NCBI GenBank assembly: GCA_949361645.1
Contig: OX442434.1
Location: 7,045,444 to 7,109,443, forward strand
Direction: 5' to 3'
Origin: Spongilla lacustris
Lineage: Eukaryota; Porifera; Demospongiae; Spongillida; Spongillidae
DNA: 64,000 nucleotides
Part shown: positions 1 to 11,110 of the stretch, in pieces
Position numbering within the stretch: the first letter of the stretch is position 1
How the letters are laid out: each line of letters starts with the position of its first letter
Notes under the pieces: generated by a model
The model's database searches: none
Told to the model about the DNA's origin: nothing
What the model saw: the letters and a program-made list of their open reading frames with translations, nothing else
Position numbers and translations under genes: made by a program

Positions 1-551
1 ACAGGTCAGCTTAAAAAACTGGTTGGCACAGGTACACATCTACCCTGCACAGATATCTAGCAACCAGACTGAACAGAGGAACCAGTAGTGAATATCAGTA
101 CAGGAACAGCAACCTACAACCCAACATACAAGTTTACATGCGCATGTAGTCAAACTTACATGAACAGCGGCATTAGCACAGAAAAGCACTCTTATGTAAA
201 CGTAAGTAAATGCCACATTTGCATCAGATTTGCTTCGCATTTTCATACTATGTAAATGTACTTTTTCATCTAGTGTACTCTATACCGCTGTAAAATTTCA
301 ACAAACCCATCTGACTCACGATACGAAATGGTTCGTCGTCCAATAAGGAGGCTAACTCCTGCCCTCGCTTCAGGGAAGCTGAGGATAAGAGGAGCTCATA
401 ACCTTGGTCCCCACGCGCTGTCACGTAAACACATTACAATATTTCGTAATAATTATTTAGACAATTGAATACGGCAAATTGAAGGTCAATGCTGGCCTTC
501 ATGGATACTGATGTGGTCTCCTCCTCTCCCCTCCTCCTCCCCTTCTCCCAG
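1..551. other. Unique sequence, no supported gene
   Basis: Only short open frames without splice-consistent extension or recognisable motifs. A CT-rich tract (about 515-549) immediately precedes the exon at 552 and could be its polypyrimidine tract. Nothing else seen. Confidence 0.5.
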
Positions 552-738
552 TAGGCTCTAAGGCTAAGGCACCCACTGTTGAGAGCAGAGTTACTTTGGT
601 CAAGGAGAAGTGGAACCAAGTCCAGAGCCTCCTTGCAAAGAGGAGGGACCAGCTGGAGATGGTTACCGGGGATACTGCCTCCTTCCAGGAGACCTACCTT
701 GGAAGGCCTGCTCAGCTGGCTGGGAGAGAGCCTGAGGA
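552..738 (+). CDS. Possible exon with spectrin-repeat-like helix
   Basis: A CT-rich tract ends in CAG at 549-551 and opens a frame reading GSKAKAPTVESRVTLVKEKW, then NQVQSLLAKRRDQLEMVTGD. The spacing of a Trp in the first helix, leucines every three to four residues, and the R-x2-QLE turn resemble helix A of spectrin or dystrophin-type repeats, which act as rod spacers in cytoskeletal proteins. The frame stays open until a stop at 739-741; a weak donor (GTGATG) at 739 would end the exon. No partner exon with a matching spectrin helix is visible nearby, so this may be a stranded exon. The alternative is a generic coiled coil. The family call is from pattern only. Confidence 0.38.
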
Positions 739-829
739 GTGATGAGGTCATGACCACACCTACTACAATGTAGTTCAGATCAACTGAGAAGATTTATTGA
801 TGTGATTCAGGTATACATTGTATATGGTG

Positions 830-871
<42 letters not shown>

Positions 872-882
872 TGTGGTGTGTG
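830..882. repeat. (TG)n microsatellite
   Basis: About 50 bp of near-perfect TG dinucleotide repeat, interrupted by GG steps at its 3' end. Flanking sequence to 1032 shows nothing further. Confidence 0.95.
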
Positions 883-1032
883 CATGAGCGTCAAAGTAAG
901 GGCATCTCCAATAATTTGACCCAGAAATTGATGTCAAAAACAAATAATCAAAGATACTACATGAGTCCCTTAGTCATTTAAATGACATAAAGTTGATAGC
1001 TGGTAGTTAAATCAAACATTTCATTTGTTCAG

Positions 1033-1074
1033 CAAAAAGAGGCAGGCCACGGAAGAAGCCGCAAGTGGAAGCAG
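1033..1074 (+). CDS. Small exon encoding AT-hook-like basic peptide
   Basis: A 42-nt segment bounded by TTCAG at 1028-1032 and by GTAACA at 1075 reads, in phase 1-1, KRGRPRKKPQVEA. The core RGRPRKKP matches the AT-hook consensus (GRP flanked by basic residues), a minor-groove DNA-binding motif. Two readings are possible: a true AT-hook exon of a nuclear protein, or the basic cytoplasmic juxtamembrane segment of a receptor, since a PTP catalytic exon lies 700 bp downstream on the same strand. The exon is too short to choose. No other exon of the same gene can be tied to it with certainty. Confidence 0.4.
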
Positions 1075-1449
1075 GTAACATTAAAGTGATCCATTAATGT
1101 TTTGTTAAAAAGTTAAGTTTGGTTTATATATGTATATATTATTATTATAATCTGACCTTGTCTATCAGTATTCCAGGTAGCTGTCAAGTGGTGGCTTGGT
1201 TTGGACACCTCTAATGGTTCCCAGTGTGCCCTATGCCCAAACAGCACATTGCTAGGGTTGTATGTTCATTCTTCTTCAGGTGAGATGTTGAGCACGTTGT
1301 CACTGCACTGAAAATGATTATGCGCATGGGTAACAGTAATAATCTGCTTTTTTTCTTCAGTTTGATTCTCCAGGTTTCGTATAGAAGCATCTTGAATTAT
1401 CTGCTGGGATTCAGCAATGTTTGTAAGTGTCAAGTGAATAAGAAAATAT

Positions 1450-1535
1450 AGTTGATATTTTATTAAAGTTAGTTTTATTATAGTTGATATTTTATTAAAG
1501 TTAGTTTTATTATAGTTGATATTTTATTAAAGCAG
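1450..1535. repeat. ~31-bp AT-rich tandem repeat, 3 copies
   Basis: The motif ATAGTTGATATTTTATTAAA followed by GTTAGTTTTATT is repeated almost perfectly; the third copy is partial. The interval 1075-1772 otherwise has no supported gene. Confidence 0.85.
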
Positions 1536-1772
1536 TAGTTTTTATCTTGATTTTAGTATTATGTAACAAAACAGATTTAATCAATGTACATTATAGCTTT
1601 ATGCTTGGATTCTTCACCACCATACAGGATGCAGGGGTATGACGTTTGACAGCTGTACAATAGACAACACTCCCTAGACTGATGCAATCTATTGATGCAC
1701 TGCAGGTGGGTAGGGGGAGGAGGATGGGAGGCGTGTGTGGAGGGGTGCCATGGTGTCCCTGTGACCCCACAG

Positions 1773-1913
1773 TGCTGGTGTGGGGCGTACTGGAACACTG
1801 ATTGCAATAGACACAGTCCTGGAGCAGGTCAGGTAGGGAAGGAGGGGATTGTGGACATAGCTGGTACCATCAGGAAGATGAGGAGACAGAGGATGAAGAT
1901 GGTCCAGACACCT
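1773..1913 (+). pseudogene. Receptor-type PTP catalytic exon (D1-like), frameshifted
   Basis: After a CCCACAG acceptor the frame reads AGVGRTGTLIAIDTVLEQ, the P-loop end of the classical tyrosine-phosphatase signature HCSxGxGRTG and the following helix. The next segment, in another frame, reads GKEGIVDIAGTIRKMRRQRM then KMVQT, the conserved strand and helix ending in the R-x-QR-x-MVQT motif. The two blocks should be continuous, but a tandem CAGGT at about 1825-1834 shifts the frame by five bases and brings TAG in frame. A good donor (GTAAGG) follows at 1914. The catalytic Cys would lie in the preceding exon, which I did not find. This is a PTP gene fragment broken by a 5-bp duplication, or carries a base-calling error. 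The domain call is secure; the D1 assignment is from the AGVGRTGT and MVQT motifs. Confidence 0.75.
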
Positions 1914-2227
1914 GTAAGGGCACCTCCCATAGCCACACCCCTCCACCAAGCCACTCCCACTTCCTCTGTTACAGTTAACTGTTTAAAGGAAATTGTTTGA
2001 TTGTGATGTGATTTAATGATGATAGCAAGTGAGCAGAACAAACTGTCCTATTGTTAATACTGCTGTGATGTATGTGATGCAATGGGTTGTATTCCAAGAT
2101 TCCCCTTCCTTCTACGTTTGTGCTCCTGCATGCAATGTATAAGTACATGTCGGAACCCGCCGGGGAAAAAAAAGGAGTGAAACAAGATATAAAAATTTAA
2201 TTAAAATAAAATTGGTGATGTAGGATT

Positions 2228-2441
2228 TGTATAGATAGCAATTGAGTAAAAAAGTAAGGAAACAAGGAATTACGGATATTATGCATTCATTAAATTATAA
2301 ATATTACAGACCTACATTATTTAGCAAATCTACCTGCCTGAAAGTCTGCTAAATGTAGGTATGTAATATTTATAATTTAATGAATGCATAATATCCGTAA
2401 TTCCTTGTTTCCTTACTTTTTACTCAATTGCTATCTATACA
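2228..2441. mobile_element. 214-bp hairpin element (MITE-like), left copy
   Basis: Almost perfectly self-complementary, with ends TGTATAGATAGCAATTGAGT and its reverse complement and arms of about 95 nt around a short loop near 2330-2350. It has no coding capacity. The twin is at 32862-33075. No clear target-site duplication is visible, so the superfamily is unknown. Confidence 0.75.
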
Positions 2442-2535
2442 CCACCCCTATCCTTGACACAGTACCCATCCCTACCCTTGGCACTGTACCCACCCCTATC
2501 CTTGGCACTATACCCACGCCTACCGTACCCTTGGC
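2442..2535. repeat. ~27-bp tandem repeat, ~3.5 copies
   Basis: Degenerate units of the form CCACCCCTATCCTTGGCACT with a variable GTACC tail. The copy in the other arm is at about 32766-32861. Confidence 0.75.
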
Positions 2536-2837
2536 TTGCACTGCACACATATTACCCTTATGAAGTTGCAGCAATGCACTAATTGCTTCGCAAATGAATA
2601 ATGAGGTGCGAAAACATAGGAGTTAAACAATGTGTATTCAAATGTTAATCAGCTGCGAATTATAAGGACCACCATCCAATCAGAAGATGGAAGAAGAGGA
2701 GTACTTAGCAATCACTTAAAGTTCTGATAGGCATCAAATGTGCTCAAAAATTCCAGCAGCGCAGAATGAAGGAATATGTATTGTGCCTGTGGGGAGGGGA
2801 GGGGTGGAGATGGAAGGGAGCAGTACACTTAACGTAC

Positions 2838-2973
2838 CAATGAGTCCAACAGGCCAGCTCTCTGTATCCTCATGGACTTAATGGTCTGGAAGGCATCCAC
2901 CACCTGCTCCACCTTAACCCTGTCCATCATGGAGTAGGCAGCACAGAAGGTCCCCGTGCGACCTATGCCATCG
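2838..2973 (-). pseudogene. Receptor-type PTP D2 catalytic exon, left-arm copy
   Basis: On the minus strand a C-rich tract plus CAG opens a 136-nt exon reading DGIGRTGTFCAAYSMMDRVK, then VEQVVDAFQTIKSMRIQRAG and LLDSL, closed by the donor GTACGT. DGxGRTGTF followed by VDxFQTxKSxRxQR is characteristic of the second (D2) phosphatase domain of receptor PTPs, which is usually inactive or weakly active and acts in regulation. The exon itself is open and identical in protein to the right-arm copy. No exons for the rest of the domain are found nearby: the neighbouring sequence is minisatellite. It is therefore probably a stranded exon rather than part of a working gene. Confidence 0.7.
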
Positions 2974-3338
2974 CTGGGGGGGCAGAACCAGGGAAGCCTT
3001 TATGAATGTCACACCTACATGTACTCCCCCATAACCCCCTCTCCCTCCCTCCACAAACAACACTGCAGGAGGATGTGTGTGCATGCACTTGTGAGCAACG
3101 TAATGATCATTAAAACAACATAACCAAGAATTAAAAATACACATGTATCTTATCACCACTCCTACCGGTGATGAGGTATGGTATGAGGTGGTGATTAGTT
3201 ACTTACTGGCAGAACTCTTATTTTAATTCCCGATACATGCTTTAATACACATATCATGCAGTAACACTAAATACATGACTTAATTAACCTAAAGTTCATA
3301 CATAGAACAAAGCAGTTCAAACTCCTGAATGGCTCCAT

Positions 3339-3856
3339 ACAGTGCGCACTAGTGACACGCCCCTTGTGCGCACCAGAGACACTCCCCTTGTGCACACCAT
3401 ATACACTCCCCTTGTGCGCACCATAGACACTCCCCTTGTGCGCACTAGTGACACTCCCCTTGTGCGCACCATAGACACTCCCCTTGTGCGCACCAGAGAC
3501 ACTCCCTTTGTGCACACCATAGACACTCCCCTTGTGCGCACTAGTGACACGCCCCTTGTGCGCACTAGTGACACTCCCCTTGTGCACACTAGTGACACTC
3601 CCCTTGTGCGCACCAGAGACACTCCCTTTGTGCACACCATAGACACTCCCCTTGTGCGCACTAGTGACACTCCCCTTGTGCGCACCATAGACACTCCCCT
3701 TGTGCGCACCATACACACTCCCCTTGTGCACACCATAGACACTCCCCTTGTGCGCACTAGTGACACTCCCCTTGTGCGCACCATAGACACTCCCCTTGTG
3801 CGCACCATAGACACTCCCCTTGTGCGCACCATAGACACTCCCCTTGTGCGTAATAG
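3339..3856. repeat. 24-bp minisatellite, left arm block 1
   Basis: The unit is GACACTCCCCTTGTGCGCAC plus a variable four bases, usually CATA or TAGT, with scattered substitutions. Each unit contains the 8-bp palindrome GTGCGCAC. The period is a multiple of three and lacks stop codons in several frames, so long spurious open frames run through it on both strands. The block is interrupted at 3857 by a transposon. Confidence 0.97.
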
Positions 3857-6392
3857 CAGGGTTCGTACAGAATATTGAAAAATGAATTCAAGGACTTCTC
3901 AAGGACTTTCAAGTACCAATTGTAGCTATTTTCAAGGATGGCATACCCCAATATGTACATGCAAATGTGTACTATCCCTAGCTGTGTGAACGTGTCTTAT
4001 TATCTGTTATCAATCACAATGTCACATGTACAAGAGATATATATATAGCACTACATAGTCTTTAGTTCCTTCATCTTTTGATCTAGTTGGGATTCTATAC
4101 TGTTCAATTGTACTCTTTTTTCTTTTGCTGCCTTTCTGAGGCCATTCGATTTTGCAATGAGGGTTAAGTCACCACTGCTTTCAGCTCTTTCAGCATAATT
4201 ATCTGCCGATTGAATAAGAGCATCAATGTCTTCCTTTAGTCGTTTCTTCTGGCCTTCTACTTCAGTAACTTCTCTTGTGAGTGTTCATTTACCTTCACAG
4301 ATTCCCTTTCCTTTTTCATACCATCAAGGTGTGCTTGGTACCTCTGTCTTGCACTGGTAGCAGAAATCAATAGTTCTTTTGAACAAGTAACATTGGCTAT
4401 GCCACCAACACTCTTCACATGATCACAGATTATGCACTGAGCTACAAGTGATTGTTCTGCAAGGTTCTGGACCATAACTTCTTTGTTAACAGAGAATCCA
4501 CGTTCTACAGAAGCTTGCCCATGAGAAAGAAGTAGTAAATTCTTGACGACACCCCACAGGTCTTCATACTCTGGCTTATTTGCTAGCTTATTGTAATAAA
4601 ATGTATCAATTCTGTCATTGTCACTGTGCGGATTGAAAGTACTGAAAGTAATTGATTCATTTGAAACAGTAGCTGCATCATGGAAGTTGTCAAGCTGTTT
4701 TAGTACATTATCACACTTGTCTTCCAGTAGACGACCAGCTTGAGTCATATGACGCAAAACTATTGTCAGCTTTTTACCAACTGACTGTTTTCCTAATGAC
4801 AGAAATACTCTTGGGTCCAAAACAATCATGTTTCTAACGAGCGGAGAGCAAATGGGGGATTTGACTATCAATTTTTGAACCATTTTGATTAAAAACTGTT
4901 TGCAGTTCATCTTGAACTCAAACACCAACCGTTCTCTGTTGCTTGCACCTATACCACGCAGAATTCTATCGGTAACAAAACCAACCTTTATACTGGATAC
5001 TTCGGTGTGATTGTTTGTATCTGAAGTATCAATTTTTAACAATGTTACCATTGAAGTAACTGTTTTCATCACATCAGTTTTTATAAACCTTTCCATGAAA
5101 CCCTTAATTAAGGTGAATATATCCTGTGCAAAAAAAGGTAGCAATGGTCGATCAGCTTGATAATATTTCAACAAAGGTTGAATCTCCTTTGCAATGATTA
5201 GAAAAAAATTTAACTTTGCCACAAACATGGTATCTCCAACGACCAATTCAACATTTTCATATGATTTGTTCCTTGGTTCCTTAATTGTACCGGCTTTTGC
5301 AGCTTTAACATATGCTACCATTTGAGGGAAAATTTCAAGTACCCTTTCAGCTACTTGAACATTCTCAACCCAGCGATGTGAACAAAATTTCAGTGGAAAA
5401 ATACTTGACCTAGTTACTTCTGTAAAATCTTCACGACGAGCTGGGGAGTCTTTAAAAAGCCACCAAAAACTGCTTAGTGCATGTTCTATGTTCCAATTTG
5501 TAGCACCAGCACCATCTCGGAAAGAATTATGTAATACATGCAACCCACAGCTACCCACATTTAAAAGCTCCTTAGATGTCTGAGTTTCAATTGAGTTTAG
5601 CATAACAGGCTGAACAGAAGAGTCCTGTGTTAGAACAGCTGGAATACATGTATCTTGTGAAGTTGTAGCCCTATCAGTATAAGCATCTGAGCCCGATGAA
5701 GAGAAAAATGTGCTAATGGTTGAAACGTTTGTACAACTCTTTTCAGCATCTTTGTACTTCAAACCACTCGCATGGCTTTTTAGTGCAGATTCCCCCATTG
5801 CAGCAATATCAATTTGCTTCATGCATAAAACACAGTACGCTTTGTGTGGGTTTTCGGTTACCTTTTGAAGCCATGATCGATATTCCACCAAATGGAGCCA
5901 TTTGTCATTAAAATTGCACTTGCCTGGCATTTTCCAAAACTTAAACTTCACGCTTAAAGCAGCGCTTGACGAGCAAGCAACGACGATGAACGAAACTAAT
6001 GCAACAATGATTGAGCAAAGACGCGACGTAGCAACTACGAGCTCAGCAAGCAACGACGATAAACGAAACAAAAGCAACAATGATTGAGCAAAAACGCGAC
6101 GTAGCAACTACGAGCAAGCAACGACGATGAACGAAACAAAAGCAACAATGATTGAGCAAAGACGCATGAAAAACTAACTAAATAAATTCATAAATTAAAC
6201 TGCGGTGTTATCTACACTTACAAGGCTTCAAGTGCGCCGTATAAGGAAGTGCACACTCTAAAGCAGTGCATTTCAAGGACTTCGATGGGAATTTCAAGGA
6301 TACTACCAAATATCAAGGACCTTTAAGGCCTTGATAAAGGTATGCCGAAATTCCAGGGTTTTCAAGGTTTTTCAAGGTTTGTACGAACCCTG
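3857..6392 (-). mobile_element. Complete hAT-type DNA transposon in the minisatellite
   Basis: The 2536-bp element begins CAGGGTTCGTACA and ends with its exact reverse complement (13-bp perfect terminal inverted repeats). It is flanked by a 6-bp duplication TAATAG at 3851-3856 and 6393-6398, inside a minisatellite unit of the GCGCAATAGTGACAC type. Both subterminal regions carry many TTCAAGG motifs, probable transposase-binding sites. Internally three ~66-bp direct repeats lie at about 5970-6170. Canonical hAT duplications are 8 bp, so 6 bp places it in a divergent lineage. It is absent from the right arm, so it inserted after the inverted duplication or was lost there. Confidence 0.92.
4257..5930 (-). 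CDS. hAT-family transposase
   Basis: An uninterrupted 557-aa frame read from the Met at 5930 (MPGKCNFNDKW). The frame could extend 59 codons upstream to 6107, but that stretch lies in short direct repeats and is hydrophobic, so the internal start is preferred. Residues C33, C36 and H53 resemble the N-terminal zinc-binding module of these transposases, though the usual second His is a Tyr (GLKYKD). Near residues 469-479 the motif SHGQASVERGFS is the conserved C-terminal hAT dimerisation signature. The predicted role is cut-and-paste transposition through the flanking 13-bp repeats, acting in the nucleus. Lack of stops, perfect ends and intact target duplication indicate recent activity. The catalytic acidic triad was not assigned by eye. 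Confidence 0.85.
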   Translation of the reverse strand: MPGKCNFNDKWLHLVEYRSWLQKVTENPHKAYCVLCMKQIDIAAMGESALKSHASGLKYKDAEKSCTNVSTISTFFSSSGSDAYTDRATTSQDTCIPAVLTQDSSVQPVMLNSIETQTSKELLNVGSCGLHVLHNSFRDGAGATNWNIEHALSSFWWLFKDSPARREDFTEVTRSSIFPLKFCSHRWVENVQVAERVLEIFPQMVAYVKAAKAGTIKEPRNKSYENVELVVGDTMFVAKLNFFLIIAKEIQPLLKYYQADRPLLPFFAQDIFTLIKGFMERFIKTDVMKTVTSMVTLLKIDTSDTNNHTEVSSIKVGFVTDRILRGIGASNRERLVFEFKMNCKQFLIKMVQKLIVKSPICSPLVRNMIVLDPRVFLSLGKQSVGKKLTIVLRHMTQAGRLLEDKCDNVLKQLDNFHDAATVSNESITFSTFNPHSDNDRIDTFYYNKLANKPEYEDLWGVVKNLLLLSHGQASVERGFSVNKEVMVQNLAEQSLVAQCIICDHVKSVGGIANVTCSKELLISATSARQRYQAHLDGMKKERESVKVNEHSQEKLLK

Positions 6393-9268
6393 TAATAGTG
6401 ACACTCCCCTTGTGCGCACCATAGACACTCCCCTTGTGCGCACCATAGACACTCCCCTTGTGCGCACTAGTGACACTGCCCTTGTGCGTACCATTGACAC
6501 TCCCCTTGTGCGCACGAATGACACTCCCCTTGTGCGCACCAATGACACTCCCCTTGGGCGCACCAATGACACTCCCCTTGTGCGCACCAGACACTCCCTT
6601 TGTGCACACCATAGACACTCCCCTTGTGCGCACTAGTGACACTCACCTTGTGCACACCATAGACACTCCCCTTGTGCGCACCATAGACACTCCCCTTGTG
6701 CGCAATAGTGAAACTCCCCTTGTGCGCACCAGAGACACTCCACTTGTGCGCACTAGTGACCTCTCCTTGTGCGCACCATACACACTCCCTTTGTGCGCAC
6801 TAGTGACATGCCCCTTGTGCGCACCAGAGACACTCCCCTTGTGCACACCATAGACACTCCCCTTGTGCGCACCAGAGACACTCCCCTTGTGCGCACCATA
6901 GACACTCCCCTTGTGCGCACTAGTGACACTCCCCTTGTGCGCACCATAGACACTCCCCTTGTGCGCACTAGTGACACTCCCCTTGTGCGCACCATACACA
7001 CTCCCCTTGTGCACACCATAGACACTCCCCTTGTGCGCACCAGAGACACTCCCCTTGTGCGCACCATAGACACTCCCCTTGTGCGCACCAATGACACTCC
7101 CCTTGTGCGCACTAGTGACACTCCCCTTGTGCGCACTAGTGACACTCCCCTTGTGCGCAATAGTGACACTCCCCTTGTGCGCACCAGAGACACTCCCCTT
7201 GTGCGCACTAGTGACACTCCCCTTGTGCGCACCATACACACTCCCCTTGTGCACACCATAGACACTCCCCTTGTGCGCACCAGAGACACTCCCCTTGTGC
7301 GCACCATAGACACTCCCCTTGTGCGCACCAATGACACTCCCCTTGTGCGCACTAGTGACACTCCCCTTGTGCGCACTAGTGACACTCCTCTTGTGCGCAC
7401 TAGTGACACTCCCCTTGTGCGCACTAGTGACACTCCCCTTGTGCACACTAGTGATACTCCCCTTGTGCACACCAATGACACTCCCCTTGTGCACACCAAT
7501 GACACTCCCCTTGTGCGCAATAGTGACACTCCACTTGTGCGCACTAGTGACACTCCCCTTGTGCGCATTAGTGACACTCCCTTTGTGCGCACTAGTGACA
7601 CTCCACACTAGTGACACTCCCCTTGTGCACACTAGTGACACTCCCCTTGTGCGCACTAGTGACACGCCCCTTGTGCGCACTATAGGCACTCCCTTTGTGC
7701 GCACTAGTGACACTCCCCTTGTGCGCACTAGTGACACTCCCCTTGTGCGCACCATAGACACTCCCCTTGTGCGCACTAGTGACACGCCCCTTGTGCGCAC
7801 CAGAGACACTCCCCTTGTGCACACCATATACACTCCCCTTGTGCGCACTAGTGACACTCCCCTTGTGCGCACCATAGACACTCCCCTTGTGCGCACTAGT
7901 GACACTCCCCTTGTGCGCACCATAGACACTCCCCTTGTGCGCACCAGAGACACTCCCTTTGTGCACACCATAGACACTCCCCTTGTGCGCAATAGTGACA
8001 CTCCCCTTGTGCACACCATAGACACTCCCCTTGTGCGCACTAGTGACACTCCCCTTGTGCGCACCATAGACACTCCCCTTGTGCACACCATATACACTCC
8101 CCTTGTGCGCACTAGTGACACTCCCCTTGTGCGCACCATAGACACTCCGTGCACACTAGTGACACGCCCCTTGTGCGCACCAGAGACACTCCCCTTGTGC
8201 ACACCATAGACACTCCCCTTGTGCGCACTAGTGACACTCCCCTTGTGCGCACCATAGACACTCCCCTTGTGCGCACTAGTGACACTCCCCTTGTGCGCAC
8301 CATAGACACTCCCCTTGTGCGCACCATACACACTCCCCTTGTGCGCACTAGTGACACTCCCCTTGTGCGCACCATACACACTCCCCTTGTGCGCACCATA
8401 CACACTCCCTTTGTGCGCACTAGTGACACGCCCCTTGTGCGCACTAGTGACACTCCCCTTGTGCACACTAGTGACACTCCCCTTGTGCGCACCAGAGACA
8501 CTCCCTTTGTGCACACCATAGACACTCCCCTTGTGCGCACTAGTGACACTCCCCTTGTGCGCACCATAGACACTCCCCTTGTGCGCACCATACACACTCC
8601 CCTTGTGCGCACCATAGACACTCCCCTTGTGCGCAATAGTGACACTCCCCTTGTGCACACTAGTGACACTCCCCTTGTGCGCACCAGAGACACTCCCTTT
8701 GTGCACACCATAGACACTCCCCTTGTGCGCACTAGTGACACTCCCCTTGTGCGCACCATAGACACTCCCCTTGTGCGCACCATACACACTCCCCTTGTGC
8801 ACACCATAGACACTCCCCTTGTGCGCACTAGTGACACTCCCCTTGTGCGCACCATAGACACTCCCCTTGTGCGCACCATAGACACTCCCCTTGTGCGCAC
8901 CATAGACACTCCCCTTGTGCGCAATAGTGACACTCCCCTTGTGCGCACCATAGACACTCCCCTTGTGCGCACCATAGACACTCCCCTTGTGCACACCATA
9001 GACACTCCCCTTGTGCGCACTAGTGACACTGCCCTTGTGCGTACCATTGACACTCCCCTTGTGCGCACGAATGACACTCCCCTTGTGCGCACCAATGACA
9101 CTCCCCTTGGGCGCACCAATGACACTCCCCTTGTGCGCACCAGTGACACTCCCCTTGTGCGCACTAGTGACACTCCCCTTGTGCACACCAGAGACACTCC
9201 CCTTGTGCACACTAGTGACACTCCCCTTGTGCGCACCAATGACACTCCCCTTGTGCGCACCAGAGACA
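6393..9268. repeat. 24-bp minisatellite, left arm block 2 (~2.9 kb)
   Basis: About 120 copies of the same 24-bp unit as block 1, with variant bases (CATA, TAGT, CAGA, CAAT) interspersed irregularly and a few truncated units near 7600 and 8150. Open frames of up to several hundred codons on both strands are artefacts of the 24-bp period. Confidence 0.97.
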
Positions 9269-9283
9269 CAGCATGTGACCTAC

Positions 9284-9360
9284 CGTCTCTTTGTTGATCA
9301 TTGAGGAGAGGTGTGCAGTGACCTTGACACGATACTCCTGATGGGCAGCAATAGGCGTAC
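9284..9360 (-). CDS. Orphan 77-nt exon (FN3-like strand pair), left arm
   Basis: On the minus strand an acceptor GGCAG at 9361-9365 and a donor GTAGGT at 9278-9283 bound a frame reading TPIAAHQEYRVKVTAHLSSM then INKET. The alternating hydrophobic YRVKVTAHL pattern resembles the F strand of fibronectin type III domains, which stud the ectodomain of receptor PTPs. In both arms it lies upstream, in the same orientation, of the PTP D2 exon, but all intervening domains are missing and replaced by minisatellite. It may be part of the same shredded gene; the domain call is tentative. Confidence 0.45.
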
Positions 9361-9714
9361 CTGCCTACTGCAGCTGAGGGAGCATGGGAGGGGCAGAGGA
9401 TGAGGAGAGGAGAATGGGAGGGGCGCAGATAAAGGGAGGGAGGGGAACAGAAAGAAATGAGGGGAATAGATAAGAGGGAGAGAGGAGAACATCTGTTCCC
9501 CTACCTCTACCTACATATACATGTAAACATTACAACCACCACATCCACCCCTCCTACCATTACACTTGGGGATCAGATCACCCAGGATCAGCTCAGTGCC
9601 CCATAGCATGTGGATCAAGGTGACCACATTACCCAAATTTTACTGTACATGTCTTATAAATATGCTTATGCCACATGCATGCATAATGGCCTTAGCACCT
9701 GTCCATTAAATGTT
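9361..9714. other. Unique spacer between arrays
   Basis: CT-rich on the minus strand near 9370-9490, consistent with a polypyrimidine tract before the orphan exon. No other feature supported. It is duplicated in the right arm at 27153-27508 and 28279-28634. Confidence 0.5.
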
Positions 9715-10070
9715 TATAGACACTCCCCTTGTGCGCACTAGTGACACTCCCCTTGTGCGCACCATAGACACTCCCCTTGTGCGCACCATACACACTCCCC
9801 TTGTGCGCACTAGTGACACTCCACTTGTGCGCACTAGTGACACTCCCCTTGTGCGCACCATACACACTCCCTTTGTGCGCACTAGTGACACGCCCCTTGT
9901 GCGCACCAGAGACACTCCCCTTGTGCACACCATAGACACTCCCCTTGTGCGCACCAGAGACACTCCCCTTGTGCGCACCATAGACACTCCCCTTGTGCGC
10001 ACTAGTGACACTCCCCTTGTGCGCACCATAGACACTCCCCTTGTGCGCACTAGTGACACTCCCCTTGTGC
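9715..10070. repeat. 24-bp minisatellite, left arm block 3
   Basis: About fifteen further units. At 10070 the array passes directly, without unique sequence, into the ~175-bp repeat. Confidence 0.95.
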
Positions 10071-11110
10071 TGTACACTCCTACCCTGTGGGTATATGAAA
10101 CTACTCACAGGTTGACTGGATGTGCTTTGTAACTCACAAGAATGGCATGCATCTCCAAGCTCTTGAATACTTATTAGCCATGGACACACCCCCAGCTGGT
10201 CCAGGATCTGCGCGTGGTGTTGGGTTCCCATTTGGCACATGTACACTCCTACCCTGTGGGTATATGAAACTACTCAGAGGTTGACTGGATGTGCTTTGTA
10301 ACTCACAATTATGGTATCCATCTGCAATGTATTAAATACCTACATGTATCACATGCAGCTGTGTTCACACCCCCAGCTGGTCCAGGATCCGCGCGTGGTG
10401 TTGGGTTCCCAGTTGGCACATGTACACCCCTACCCTGTGGGTATATGAAACTACTCAGAGGTTGACTGGATGTGCTTTGTAACGCACACAAATGGCATCC
10501 ATCTCCAAGCTCTTAAATACTTACATGTATTACATGCAGCTGTGTTCACACCCCCAGCTGGTCCAGGATCCGCGTGTGGTGTTGGGTTCCCAGTTGGCAC
10601 ATGTACACCCCTACCCTGTGGGTATATGAAACTACTCAGAGGTTGACGGATGTGCTTTGTAACGCACACAAATGGCATCCATCTCCAAGCTCTTAAATAC
10701 TTACATGTATTACATGCAGCTGTGTTCACACCCCCAGCTGGTCCAGGATCCGCGCGTGGTGTTGGGTTCCCAGTTGGCACATGTACACTCCTACCCTGTG
10801 GGTATATGAAACTACTCACAGGTTGACTGGATGTGCTTTGTAACTCACAAGAATGGCATCCGTCTCCAAGCTCTTGAATAGGCCTACTTATTAGCCGTGG
10901 TCACACCCCCAGCTGGTCCAGTGTTCAGGATCCGCACGTGGTGTTGGGTTCCATATGTTGGCACATGTACACTCCTACCCTTTGGGTATATGAAACTACT
11001 CACAGGTTGACTATGCGTGCTCAAGAATGACATCCATCTCCATAGTCCCCCCGGCATTTGGTACAGTGTTCCAGATCCACGCGTGGTGTAGGGTCGCTAC
11101 GTGGCACAGG
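10071..11110. repeat. ~175-bp tandem repeat array, left arm
   Basis: Five to six copies of a 168-183-bp unit beginning TACACTCCTACCCTGTGGGT and containing GGTTGACTGGATGTGCTTTG and CACCCCCAGCTGGTCCAGGA. The last copy degenerates near 11000-11110. Frames within it are short and period-derived. The inverted copy is at about 25735-26773; a two-unit outlier is at 12374-12655. Confidence 0.93.

Noticed and set aside
6643..9210. 855-codon open frame (HKGSV repeats) and its counterparts in other frames and arms
   Set aside because: The 24-bp period is divisible by three and free of stops in several frames on both strands. The peptides change frame at truncated units and have no start context or domain.
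6643..9268. CRISPR-like array (regular 24-bp repeats)
   Set aside because: No unique spacers: repeats are contiguous, the genome is eukaryotic and no cas genes are present.
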